DNA from: Pogonophryne albipinna
Taxonomy: Eukaryota; Chordata; Actinopteri; Perciformes; Artedidraconidae
DNA length: 64,000 bases
NCBI GenBank assembly: GCA_028583405.1
Contig: CM053252.1
Span: 41,062,697-41,126,696, forward strand
Direction of reading: 5' to 3'
Position numbers and translations under genes: made by a program. A model generated the notes under the pieces. The model searched no databases. It was not told the DNA's origin and saw only the letters and a list, made by a program, of their open reading frames with translations. Below, in pieces: positions 35,357 to 45,841 of this stretch. Positions within the stretch are counted from its first letter, which is position 1. Each line of letters opens with the position of its first letter.

Positions 35357-36055
35357 CAGTGCTTGAATTGGAATCAAAAAGGTGCCAGTACTCTAAATCA
35401 GCAACTGTTTCAAGTCAATTTATTTATACAGCCCAAAAACAAGTATTTGGCTCAAAGTCATAGTATATCCTAAATGCTGGTGGGTTTGTCTCCTTACTGT
35501 ATATTTTAGAAAGGCTCACTGTACATAAACAAAATGACTCAGGGTGCATCTGAGAATAGAGGGGGTGTAGTGGTAAAGTGCTATTTTTATAAGTGGGGAG
35601 TGGACCTGACACCCTCTAGTGGGGTCCGGGGGCATGCTCCCCCGGGAAGATTTTTTTTTAAATATTGAAGTTAGATGCATCAATCTGGTGCACTTTGAGA
35701 GCAAAATGAAGAGATATATGGATACCTCTCAACATCCATATGAAACAACTGTAAACAGATTAACTTTTTCTTTATGGATATAAAAGAAAGTAAAGCCTGA
35801 CTCCTACTGGCGGCTGGTTAAATGACTCCTCGTCCCTGAGTACACTCACCATCTTTCAGCAGGAAAGGAGAGAGGGAATCCTTGTCCGGCGACAACCGTC
35901 TTTTCGCACTATTATTAAGCCACGCTAACATTTTCTAAATGCTAACGTTATGTGATGTCTTTTCTGCTCTAGTCTATCGCTGCGGTGCGGCATAGGTACG
36001 CTGGCCATATTTGTTGTCATGCGCCGGCGGCTGAGTACCGGCAATTCAAGCACTG
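35357..36055. mobile_element. hAT MITE, CAGTGCTTGAATTG termini
   Basis: Left CAGTGCTTGAATTGGAATC with GGTGCCAGTACTC; right GAGTACCGGCAATTCAAGCACTG. No matching 8-bp flank: the left side is now GT-rich and may have changed by slippage. The segment 35575-35790 belongs to the dispersed family also at 15970-16290. Confidence 0.75.
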
Positions 36056-36065
36056 TACACTCTAA

Positions 36066-36135
36066 TGTTTCCCATTGTAAATTGTCCTTGGGTCTCTTGA
36101 AAGGCGCTATTACAATTATTATTATTTTTATTATT
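36066..36135 (+). mobile_element. LINE/SINE 3' tail relic
   Basis: TTGTCCTTGGGTCTCTTGAA, GGCGCTATTACAA and (ATT)n resemble a common fish LINE tail. Short and isolated. Confidence 0.45.
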
Positions 36136-36423
36136 CCTGTGTGTGAGAGAATGATAGTGTAAATGAGAGAGGAATTGTAGTATGTAAGAGGGTATAGTAG
36201 CGTATGTGAAAGACAATGCTTGTGTTTTTGAGACCTTATGACAGTTTATGTGAGAGGACATTGTACTGGTTGAGAGAGAGTATACTTTAAAAGGAAGTCA
36301 GGTTGATCCAACAGGAAGCCAGTTTAAATATTCATTCCTTGGCTGGTTTACAGCCTTGAAAACAAAGCCTGAAGCTGCTCAGAGCACTGCTAGCTACATT
36401 TGAGCTGCAATAAGAACTTTTGG

Positions 36424-36960
36424 TAACACTTTATATTAAGGTACACCAATTCTCCATCAACTAGTTGTTAATTAACATGCATATTAGCAGTATATTGGCT
36501 CTTTATTAGTCATTATAAAATACTTATTAATGCCTTATTCTACATGACCATATTCTACAAGTAATAAGCCATTAGTTGAGAGTTTTTCCTCAATAACCCT
36601 CTAATTAGTGCTTATTTGTTGCAAGTAAGGAAGTTGTTGTACGTGAGTTTTGGTCTTAATATGCTCTGCTCAATATGGGCCTAATAAGGCAGTACCACAA
36701 GAATAGTAATTCTCCCATAATAACACTTACAAAATATGATCTATTCTTATGTAACAAGACATGAAACTATAAGTGTTAATTGAGTCTAAATAACTCAAAA
36801 TGAGGTATTTCTATCTAAGAACATGTTCCCTATTTTAAAGTGAAGTCTTGTTCATAACCAATAAGCTAGTGGTTTGACTCTAATTGACCTGAACAGGTTC
36901 CCTATTCTAAAGTTGCCTCCTGTTCACACTTTGTAAATACATTATAGCTCACAACTACTG
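36424..36960. repeat. Fish repeat beginning TTGGTAACACTTTATATTAA
   Basis: The GGTAACACTTTA start is one I associate with widespread fish DNA-transposon relics; the matching end was not found before the next element. Confidence 0.5.
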
Positions 36961-37489
36961 AAATTAAACCTCAACAGTACATGACAGAGGTGGGAGTAAG
37001 TCCTACATGTGCAAGTCATGAGCAAGTCTCAAGTCTTGACCTACAAGTATCAAGCAAGTCCCAAGTCACTGTGGTGAGAGTCAAGCAAGTCAAGTCAAGT
37101 CATTGCTCATGTCAAGCAAGTCAAGTCAAGTCATACAAAATTCTGATGAATAAGCCCAGTTTCCGCATTTAAATCAGTTAAAAGACAGTGGTTATGAAAA
37201 TTGATTTAACCCACACTATGATCTTCATTAAATACACAGTTAATCATTTTAAATCTAATTTAGACCGATGACAATCATATTGGATTCATATTAACCCTAG
37301 AACTGCAGACAATATAGCGAGGACTCAAAAAGGCAGAATTCCAGGTAAGAAAATCATATATGGCATTTGCCATTACACATATTTAATTTAAATGTCTGTA
37401 ACACTAGAACCGCCAACAGCGTCAGCACCTACATAGACATCATTTTCAAATCATTTAGTTGGAATGCTGTTAACAGCATTATGTTATTC

Positions 37490-38000
37490 TACGGACGAAA
37501 AGTTTATTATTATTCCGCCGTATTTTGCCGCGCTTCTCGTCCCGCATTCCACATCGCAGAAACTCCGTTCAAACATCAAAACGTTCAGCTCGGTCGGGAA
37601 TCGATTGCTATTACTTTTCTCATTCATAACTTTCATAATTCCAGAGATACATCCCATAATTCATCACATTTTTAACATTGAAGTCAATGGAGGAAATCTT
37701 CAGACTTCAACAAATCTTCATGCGACTTCAACTGCTAACTGTTCATTCATACTTTCACTCAGAAACGTCATTCCAACTTTAAAATGTTACACATCTTTCT
37801 GACATTATTCGTGTAGAACAACTTTTAAATCTGATTCTTACTTTTAGAGATATTAAACATTGTTCAGACCTTGTTTTAGAGGTTTTCTTCAGATTTTAAC
37901 ATTAACTACAGTGCGTGATGTCACAGCTAGAGGGTAGAACATCTTGAAATTTGCCTTCATATATTTTTTTAAAACTGCCATAATTCCCAAACCCTACATT
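37490..38000. repeat. Fish dispersed repeat (ATTATTCCGCCG / GTCAATGGAGG type)
   Basis: Words such as CATTGAAGTCAATGGAGG and AACTGCTAACTGTTCATTCA are ones I associate with a common fish repeat. No boundaries beyond the neighbouring hAT start at 38007 can be set. Confidence 0.45.
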
Positions 38001-38006
38001 CCTGAG

Positions 38007-39487
38007 CAGTGTTGGGCAAGTTACTTCCAAAATGTAATATATTACATATTACTTATTACTCTCTTTTGAAAGTAATAAGTTACATTACAATATTACTGTC
38101 TCTGAAATGTAATGAGTTACACTACTTTAGTTACTTTTGAGTTACTTTCACCAAAATAACCGCAAAAGAATGGCTAGGTATTTTAAATGCTGAAATGTAG
38201 TTTAGTGCAGCTCATTATACATCCAGTGAACGGCGATGTGGTATAGCATAACAACTGTGTAGGCCCTTAAGGCTACTAACAACTTGTATTACACGGCTTA
38301 GTTGAATACTGCATTCTGATTGTAAATTCTTAACATGTGACACGTTGTTAATCCAGTACAGACCACTGTCAAGGACTATAATGAAGGTTGCTAAGGAGGA
38401 TCAAGAAAGAGAAAGGAAAAGAGGTTAAAAGACGGAGCGCTGGACGTCAGATAAATCACCAGAAGAAGGCAGACAGGAAGTAAACACTAACAGGACACGG
38501 AATGGGCTCTGTAGTGTGTTTAGTATATGGCCATGTACAGGCCCGGTTCCAGAACAAAATGACTCAGGGTGCCTCTGAGATTACAGGGGGCGCAGCAGTA
38601 GTAGGTTTACATGAGCAATAGTGGCCGGCAACAGCAATGAAAAATAGCATTCATGGTCCCCAATGAACAGATTATGGCATTTGTTATGTTTTGAAACCAA
38701 GCAAGTGAAAACATTTCAAGTGAGTTAAAAGTGCAATCCTGAAATATCTCATATAGTCCAAAGTGGACTGTGGCAAAGAAAAGCACAAAAGCTTCAAAGC
38801 TGTACTGATAAAACAAATGAGAAGATATTGTAAATCAAGGCACATATTATTTAAACCAGCTCATGGTTTGAAAAGGCAAACATTGAAAAGCAAAAGTATT
38901 ATTAAAACCATGTACTAAATCATCACCTTGGTCCCATCATATACTCTGGGAAGAGAATATTTACTGTGCTTGAAAACTGGTATCACATCATCATGTGAGG
39001 TTGACTTTGTGACCTGGAGAACATTTCAGCTGCAACATTAGCTTGTTGATAAGCTTGGGATATGAGATCTTTCTGTAGCCATTCGTGGTGAAGGCATCTG
39101 TGCTATTGTATGCATTATGTTTGACCCAACATTTCTACAGGCATGGCAGAATATGAATCTATTTTCACATGAATATTCCATTGTCTTATTTTATACCACG
39201 AGCTGCAAAATGACCGCCTACTCCCACTGTACAGGCGGGTACTTGTTTAGATATACCTGGGCAGGCTCTGTTTTGCCGTGGTATCCTGGCACCTGACGAA
39301 GACTGCTGCTCCGGGGGCGAGGGCGGCGAGTCAGGCGTGAGTAAGTTAGTGTCCACAACGGAGGGTAACGTGATGTCCCCATCTGACCTGTTGCTACTGT
39401 CTGCAGTAGATGCAGTGTTGCTGGCGTTTAGTGATGGTTGCTTTAACCATTTTCGTATAAATGATTATCCACAGATGTGTGTCACTT
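38007..39487. mobile_element. hAT-like element copy 2 (CAGTGTTGGGCAAG)
   Basis: Starts CAGTGTTGGGCAAGTTACTT and runs in reverse orientation through the whole of 5401-4112 and then 1763-1620 of copy 1, without the LINE. The far end is lost where a CATACTTGCC element begins at 39488. The ORF relic at 38816-38607 is identical in kind to 4626-4835 in copy 1 but has no known domain. Confidence 0.8.
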
Positions 39488-39880
39488 CATACTTGCCAAC
39501 CCTCCCGATTTTCGCGGGAGACTTCCGATTTCATAGCCCTCTCCCGGTTTCCTCCCGGGGTCATATTTCCCCCGCATTTCTCCCGATTTCTGACAAAATC
39601 AGATTTACACACGACTGTTTCCACTCTGACTTTATTACAGCTACACACCATTGTTTGGTTTCCATGGTAGCACGTCTCTTTAGTAGCGTGCGCAACTAGA
39701 TAGTCACAGAAAAACAGAACAAGAATCGACAACTCGACCCTCTGCTCACTCCTTTCCTGGTCCAGCCCACACATATGCTCCATCAATAGGATGGTGTTAC
39801 AGGCCGCAAGGCATTGCACTCAGAAGTACAATAAGCATGTTAATGTTAATCTAACAGCTCCGGCGATCCACTAGCACCGT
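39488..39880 (+). mobile_element. hAT MITE of the CATACTTGCCAACC family, 3'-truncated
   Basis: Begins CATACTTGCCAACCCTCCCG and matches the complete copy at 60887-61292 up to GATCCACTAGCAC; the last part is missing. Confidence 0.75.
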
Positions 39881-40174
39881 CTAGTCTAGAGAAACAGAAA
39901 GAATAAATGTTCGTGATGCTACGCTGCTGCATCCAGGAGCAGGCGGATCTTCAAACAGGTCTCTCCATGACACTGGTCTTCATTTGGGGCTCGCAGAGCT
40001 GACCGATCCTTGTCCGCCCTTTCCCTCATCCAGGGTCCACTTGTATTTGCAATAAAGAAAATATCTCCGGTTGGAAATTCTTTTCTGGGCCTTCTCCATT
40101 CGCTCTGTCGTCCAAATCCTCCAAATCCTCTTCATATCGAGGCTCCTCTGTGTCTCCATCACTGTTCACACCAT

Positions 40175-41125
40175 CTATCTGGAGGTCGGATTCCATTTCC
40201 TCATCCTGTGTTTCAGTCTGATGTTTATGACTTTGGTGAGGCTGTGATGTCTTGGAGCTGGTCTCCTCTTTGTGGTTTCTTCCCTGCTCCTCACTCTGTG
40301 CTTTTCACATTGCACTGTTGATGTTTTTTCTTGTAAATGCTGATGGGTTTGATGTTTGATGGACATCTTTCCGTGTTGTTCCAATGCAAGCTGAGAGGTT
40401 ACTACAACAGGGCAGCCAGAGCTGAATCCATTGCCCTGTCCACCGGCCCCAGTATGAACACTTGTCTCTGACTGTCCAGGTGAAACATATTCTTTAATTA
40501 AGGATGTGCCTGTATCCTCATCTTCAATGTGAAGGGCTGACCGTTGCTTCTGGTGACACACACTGCACTTCAAATATCTCCAATAGTCTTTGATTATGTG
40601 ACCAGCAGGGCAAACAAAACTAGATCCATCCACCTTTATGGAATTTGTTTCCTCATTTTCTATTTTCATATTGAAGCTTGAACATGTATACTGTGAGTGA
40701 TGGTTGTGTTGGAGAGAAAAACAGTTGTAGTTTGGGGCAGAAGGAAACTTTATCTTCTCAGATTTCTGTTTGTTACCTTTTTCCACAGATCCTTTCGATC
40801 CACGCCTCGAGTGGATTTTCAGTATGTCAAGTTTGGCATTGAGTGCAGTCACTTTTAGGTCAAAAGCAAGTTTTGTCTTTTCTTTTCTAATCACCTCCTC
40901 TTGGGCTTCCAATGCTTGCTTCCTCTTCAATGCAGCCATGCGTTCTTTAAGGACTGCTAAATCATCTTCAGCTTGGATTATTGCAGATGATCTGTATGAT
41001 AATCTGAATACTTTCTGTGGTCTGGAATTATTGTCCTTTAAACATAACATGTGTGGTGCAATGTCTTTAAGATTTACCTCGTCAGAAGATCCACTTCTGT
41101 CCTGTGATGTGGCGTCTTGCATCAT
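40175..41125 (-). CDS. Unidentified open reading frame, coiled coil plus Cys/His cluster
   Basis: From the first ATG (41123-41125, MMQDATSQ) the frame is open for about 316 codons to the stop at 40175. The open frame extends 30 codons further upstream, to a TTG rather than an ATG. A basic/acidic helix-rich stretch (AEDDLAVLKERMAALKRKQ and on, about 55 residues) predicts a coiled coil. Further on, CPAGH, then CSVC after 10 residues, forms a possible metal-binding cluster. The C-terminal 100 residues look less natural: an alternative frame from about 40300 down (KAQSEEQGRNHKEETSS, then an acidic run) may be the original end, implying a late frameshift. I do not recognise the family; a retroelement gag-like or transposon accessory protein is possible. 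It lies inside the AACACTAGAACC element. Confidence 0.5.
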   Translation of the reverse strand: MMQDATSQDRSGSSDEVNLKDIAPHMLCLKDNNSRPQKVFRLSYRSSAIIQAEDDLAVLKERMAALKRKQALEAQEEVIRKEKTKLAFDLKVTALNAKLDILKIHSRRGSKGSVEKGNKQKSEKIKFPSAPNYNCFSLQHNHHSQYTCSSFNMKIENEETNSIKVDGSSFVCPAGHIIKDYWRYLKCSVCHQKQRSALHIEDEDTGTSLIKEYVSPGQSETSVHTGAGGQGNGFSSGCPVVVTSQLALEQHGKMSIKHQTHQHLQEKTSTVQCEKHRVRSREETTKRRPAPRHHSLTKVINIRLKHRMRKWNPTSR

Positions 41126-41368
41126 TTTTCTTTGATTGGCGTTATTTAAATATCCAAATGTGTTATTTTTATCCACAGGAGAAAACGCTGTTGCATGCGC
41201 ATGCCTGCGCGTCAAAGTGCGTAATCACTGTGTGCACCTGTTCCCACGGTCCGACTATTCTTTAAACTTTTTCCACTGTTCATTAATATGCGGGGAAACA
41301 ATGACTCCAGCACTCCAATAGTGAGGCCGTTTTTCTATACAGCCACTGGAGAAAATGTTCACATACCG

Positions 41369-41571
41369 CCCATGTTCCTGTGCCGTTGTTCAAGTCCGTC
41401 CAGAGCCCGGTGTGTCTTTTAAAGTGAAATCCAATACTCCACTTCAAACGCGGGCAATCCAAAAATACACAAAAAAAACCTTCAAAAATCAAGTCCGCTT
41501 TGACTGCAGAGTTTTTTACTTTAAAAGACACATCAGGGTCTGGACGATCTTCAACAACGGCACAGGAATAA
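41369..41571. repeat. Inverted repeat with about 55-bp arms
   Basis: 41369-41424 (CCTGTGCCGTTGTTCAAG .. GTGTCTTTTAAAGTGAAA) pairs imperfectly with 41514-41571. It sits upstream of the unidentified reading frame on the minus strand. Confidence 0.75.
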
Positions 41572-41670
41572 TAACATAATTAAAACATTTAAACAAACGA
41601 CTAAAAGTAGATGAACTATTATTCAAAAGTTTACAGTAACTTCTGATAATAACACAGGGGAAATAAACGA

Positions 41671-41673
<3 letters not shown>

Positions 41674-41716
<43 letters not shown>
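41674..41716. repeat. (CT)n microsatellite
   Basis: About 21 units near the right end of the AACACTAGAACC element. Confidence 0.95.
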
Positions 41717-41719
<3 letters not shown>

Positions 41720-41912
41720 ATCAGGGTTAGTCAAAATGAATCCCTTGGCGGTTCTAGTGTTCATTTACCGTTTTGTCTTCTCTTTGCTTAATCGATTTGA
41801 AACCAAGTCTAACGTAGCTTAAACTTAACGTTAGCTTTCTAGCTAACACAACACATTCACGCACCTTTCTCTGTGGGTTTTTTTGTAGTGACGAATGAAG
41901 TTGGATGATGTG

Positions 41913-44256
41913 TATGGGCTCAGAACAGTCTCATAATACACACATGCACACAGAAGGATTCACACTTGTACTTCATGATCCGCAAAAGGATTCACACTTG
42001 TATTTCCGGATCCACACTTGTGTTTTTCAATGCACACACATGTGTTCCGTTTTATATACATGTAAATAAAATCCAAATACAGAAAAAAGTTTTACATATG
42101 TATTTTTGATCCTCACATATTTGTTTTCCGTTTAAATCCCCTGAACCTGCAAACACAACCCGCTTTCTGTGCACGGATCGCTGTGCATTCGTGTGTGGGT
42201 TTTTTGAGACTCCCCTGACGGTCACCCGATTCATACTCGTAATTTTTTCTATCTAGAGCCAATCAGATGTCTCCTTCATTCTAAGCCAATCACATGAGCG
42301 CGCCCCCACGAGGGTATGATTTATTGCGTTCATGACGTAGCGCTTCATGTACGCATTTTGCGCTGTCCGGTCAGCTCGCAAACAGAGGGCGGAGCATCAG
42401 GTGATCATGCAGAGCTGCTTGTCTCCGTCAGACTCAGCAGCTGATCTGATCTCTCTCTCGCGTCCGGCTATACTTCACTAGCGTTTATGTCCATATCGAT
42501 CAGATCCAGCCTCCTGATCGGCCTTTATAGAGAGCACCAATCAAACTATTAAAAGTGAATATCGGCCGATAATGACCGGTGGGGCTCCCCCCGTTGACAG
42601 TTCACTGTCTAGCACTGGCTTCGTAGTGCACTGATCGATTAGGCTAAGCTAACCTGTAGCTGCTCCCTCCACACTCACAACAACTTCATACACACATAAA
42701 TAAAGCAGCTGTATTCGCCACACAGGAAACACACATTTAAAACGGTTTTGCCTGCCGTTTTTGTGTACACAAGCATTCATCAATGGTTCGGAAAGTGGCG
42801 CTGTACCTTAATAATATAAAGGCTTGTATTTGCGTGCATTTCCTGTTCGGAAAGTGGCAATGTCCTGAGAGTGGAGGTGTCCTGAGATTAGCGCCTGCAG
42901 GCAGGCTCCATGGACCTGTCAGCTCCGGGCAGCGCAAAATGCGTACATGAAGCGCTACGTCATGAACGCAAGAAATCTACCCTCGTGGGGGCGCGCTCAT
43001 CTGATTGGCTTAGAATGAAGGAGACATTTGATTGGCTATAGATAGAAAAAATTACAAGTACGAATCTGGTGACTGTCAGGGGAGTCTCAAAAAACCCACA
43101 CACGAATGCACAGCGATCCGTGCACAGAAAGCTGTTTGTGTTTGCAGGTGCAGCGGTTTTAAACGGAAAACAAATATGTGAGGATCAAAAATACATATGT
43201 AAAACTTTTTTTCTGTATTTGGATTGTATTTACAAACGGAACACATTTGTGTGTTGTTGTGGCAGATATCTCTGCTCCGCGCCGATCATATATGAGTTTG
43301 CTTTAAAAGAAGGGAAACCCAAAACAACCAGGATAGGGGTTAAACAAGAATCTGCTTTAATGATAAACGGTAAGAATACAAATACACTTCTCCAAAGGGG
43401 TAGGCCCAACCCCTGCTCTGGTCCAAATGCCGGGAGAACCTTTCATCTTGACGGCAGGAGGAAAAAGAGAATGAACTAAATTCAAACCCAACTTTTATAC
43501 CCAAAAATCACCGGAGGAGCCGAGTCAGTCTATCTCATTGGAAGATGTAAAAGATGACTTTTCTTAGCGAATCAGCGCGAGCCAGCCAGGATAATAAACA
43601 AGTGTCTCTGAGATGGTAATAAAATGTATCTGGCGTCCGTTATCTCACTTTCCTGCATAGACTTTCACACACACACTTTCCTGCACATTCCAGAGGCCTG
43701 AGCTGTATCCCTTTGTTCACAAAGATAATACATATTAATACTCTCATATGAATACAAAGTAATCAAACACACACATATACTATTCAAGATATGTTGACTT
43801 CCCTGAAACATGACATACTGGAGATCTTAAGCAGAAGGAACTCTCATCCAACTCTCACCCTGCCATCTATACCTCCCCCACAGAGCAATAAAACTCCAAG
43901 CACCCCAGAATGTTTGAGCAAGTTTTAGTCCTCACATTTATGAAAGGATAAAACAGAGAAACCAATACAAAACACAAACACAGGTATTGTTTAAACAGTA
44001 TTCACTTAACTGCTACTATTGATAATTTCCAGAGAAACTCAAGGGGCCTCTTTTAATATCTGGAAGTTGCAACAAGACTTTCTGCCATTTCAAATGTAAC
44101 ACACTTCCCAAATATCAGATGATAATCTGCAGTGTGCATTGAAAAACACAAGTGTGGATCTGGAAATACAAGTGTGAATCCTTTTGAGGATCATGAAGTA
44201 CAAGTGTGAATCCTTCTGTGTGCATGTGTGTATTATGAGACTGTTCTGAGCCCATA
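41913..44256. mobile_element. Near-palindromic element, TATGGGCTCAGAACAG termini, 6-bp TSD, in a BED finger exon
   Basis: Inverted arms of about 450 bases: the left arm is 41913 to about 42375, the right arm about 42925-44256 without the LTR. Ends are TATGGGCTCAGAACAGTCTC and its complement. Flanks are GATGTG (41907-41912) and GTTGTG (44257-44262), 5 of 6 alike. The loop (42376-42924) contains pieces found in other elements: 42395-42600 (core shared with 54010-54180) and 42640-42720 (a piece of the TACGG palindrome). A solo LTR interrupts the right arm. Confidence 0.85.
43255..44131 (-). mobile_element. Probable solo LTR
   Basis: An 877-bp insertion with TG..CA ends (TGTTGTGGCAG .. AATCTGCA) flanked by GTGT on both sides (43251-43254 and 44132-44135). 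The opposite arm of the palindrome supplies the empty site (GTGTGTGCATTG region, 42030-42045). Read on the minus strand, a CATTAAAGCAGATTCTTG-type polyadenylation context lies near the 3' end, as in LTR retrotransposons. No internal coding or primer-binding site is present. The lineage (Gypsy-like or other) is not determined. Confidence 0.7.
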
Positions 44257-44708
44257 GTTGTGGTGGTCGTGTCACTGATCTTTATGCTGCAGACCTTGCA
44301 TACCGCTGTTCTCTTCTTATTACCGTCATCGACAAAATAAACCTTGAATCCAAATTTGACTATTTTTGGAGTAAAGCTAGCCACTGCCATGTTAACTGAC
44401 ACTCCTGCCGTCTAGTGGGTTGCCAGGTTTGCGCGCACAGCGCTATAATCACCCAATCCCGTTTCGAAAAAACTAAATGTAATATCTCACTACAAAAACA
44501 TATACGCAAATATTGAATTTTAAAAAGTCAAGTCCTTTCAAGTCATCTGTCTCAAGCTTAAGTCAAGTCTCAAGTCATGAATACCAAGTCAAAGTCAAGT
44601 CAAGTCTTTTATCAATGTTAGTCAAGCAAGTCTCAAGTCCAAAAATATGCGACTCGAGTCGGACTCGAGTCAAGTCATGTGACTCGAGTCCCCACCTCTG
44701 GTACATGA

Positions 44709-45096
44709 ACAAAGTAGGCACACGTTAAAATATCTGTTTTATTAAACCACTAAAGAGAGGTTCAGACACATCCCAAAGCATGTCAAGTTTCTCCAAGGCT
44801 GAGAACACATATGCAGCCTGTACTTTTTAATAAAAACAGATTTTTAACAGCGTTTATCTATTTGTGATCATACTGTGTGACCTGCTTGTACTTGCACAAT
44901 AGGTGTACTGTTCTCTTTATGTGTTGTACTGTCTCAGTGTGAACATAGATTAAACAGCCAGCCAAACTCTTTTGAGAGCCAGGGAATGAGCAGCCATTCT
45001 CCTTTATTTACTTATTTCAGTCCACTGACATTCAATCGGAGTGAAACTATAAAAAAGGCACTTAATGATCTCATACATGCAAGTGTAACATACACA
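44709..45096. other. No recognised feature
   Basis: AT-rich, possibly the continuation of the repeat at 36424-36960 across the hAT insertion. Confidence 0.35.
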
Positions 45097-45103
45097 GATT
45101 AAC

Positions 45104-45758
45104 CAACCCAGTCTCACGGCATTTTGTGTTATAGTCACAACATTCAATCTATTGATTCGTGTTCACCAACACGATTTTCCCCTTTTTTTCGTGTCACACA
45201 GAACGATTTTAAAAGCAATGTATTTATATTGGCAGTATGTTTCGTGCCTGCAGCACGTCTTTTTGTCCGTTCGGGTCTTGGAAGACCGGAAGCTGTGTGG
45301 TTCATAAAAACATGTTCTTACTCAATATCAAGCCACGATTATTGTTTTTATTTAAATCGTATAATGTCTGACTTTTTTTGTCGTCTGTGAGGAAAAGAAA
45401 TGGGGCTCAGAGCCTCAGAATACTGAAATATGTATTTTTTAAATATTTGTTTCCTTCTAATTTGTCATTATTTTCTAAATAACACAGTGTTATTTACTCA
45501 ACAATAACACACAATTATCCTTGTTTTTATTTATTTGTTTATTTCTATAATCTCTGGCTTTTTTGCCGTCCGTCAGGAACTGAATTTCAAAATAATGTCG
45601 CCGGAAACAAATGTAGGCGATACACACCCACTGAACTGATACATTGCTTTTAAAATCGTTCTGTGTGACACGAAAAAAAGGGGAAAATCGTGATGGTGAA
45701 CACGAATCAATAGATTAAATGTTGTGACTATAACACGAAATGCCCTGAGACTGGGTTG
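45104..45758. mobile_element. MITE with long inverted ends CAACCCAGTCTCAC, 7-bp TSD
   Basis: Arms of about 120 bases (CAACCCAGTCTCACGGCATT .. ; complement ending GAGACTGGGTTG). GATTAAC flanks both sides (45097-45103 and 45759-45765), exact over 7 bp. The centre has CTTACTCAATATCAAGCCAC, part of a core shared with other MITEs. Confidence 0.85.
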
Positions 45759-45841
45759 GATTAACACATAGGACCGCTAAGTGTAAACAAGGTAAATATA
45801 GCTAATGCTAGCTGTGCAATAAGCATGTATACAGGCTAGTA

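Larger units (their letters stand above)
37402..41759. mobile_element. Element with 17-bp AACACTAGAACCGCCAA inverted ends, piggyBac-like
   Basis: CACTAGAACCGCCAA starts at 37402 and its exact complement ends at 41759, with two more matching bases outside each end. The CNCTAGAA start resembles piggyBac ends; the flanks are GTAA and TTCA, each one base from TTAA. A further CCCTAGAACTGC after TTAA lies at 37292. The interior holds the second CAGTGTTGGGC copy, a CATACTTGCC MITE and an open reading frame. Boundaries are good; classification is an inference. Confidence 0.6.
41865..44390 (-). pseudogene. hAT transposase BED zinc-finger exon, interrupted by a palindromic element
   Basis: ATG at 44390 opens MAVASFTPKIVKFGFKVYF; the first finger half CKVC follows, ending in a Thr run at 44257. 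The frame resumes at 41912 with SSNFIRHYKKTH, supplying the paired His residues, and ends at 41865 against a GTGCGT donor. Together they form a Cx2C..Hx4H BED finger, the N-terminal DNA-binding module of hAT transposases. If one copy of the 6-bp flank (GATGTG / GTTGTG) is removed, the two halves join in frame. The exon belongs to the hAT at 36985-44700. No catalytic exon remains. Confidence 0.82.
36985..44700 (-). mobile_element. 7.7-kb composite hAT, CAGAGGTGGG termini, exact 8-bp TSD
   Basis: CAGAGGTGGGAGTAAGTC on the left and, on the opposite strand, CAGAGGTGGGGACTCGAGTC on the right. GTACATGA flanks both ends (36977-36984 and 44701-44708). CAAGTC-type short repeats fill both subterminal zones (37000-37130 and 44520-44690). 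On the minus strand, just inside the right end, a BED zinc-finger exon remains (44390-44257 plus 41912-41865). The rest of the transposase has been lost or displaced by nested elements: 37402-41759 and 41913-44256. Confidence 0.9.

Noticed and set aside
41126..41215. Upstream 30 codons of the unidentified ORF
   Set aside because: The frame is open but begins at TTG, and the first ATG is at 41125; this stretch is not included in the call.
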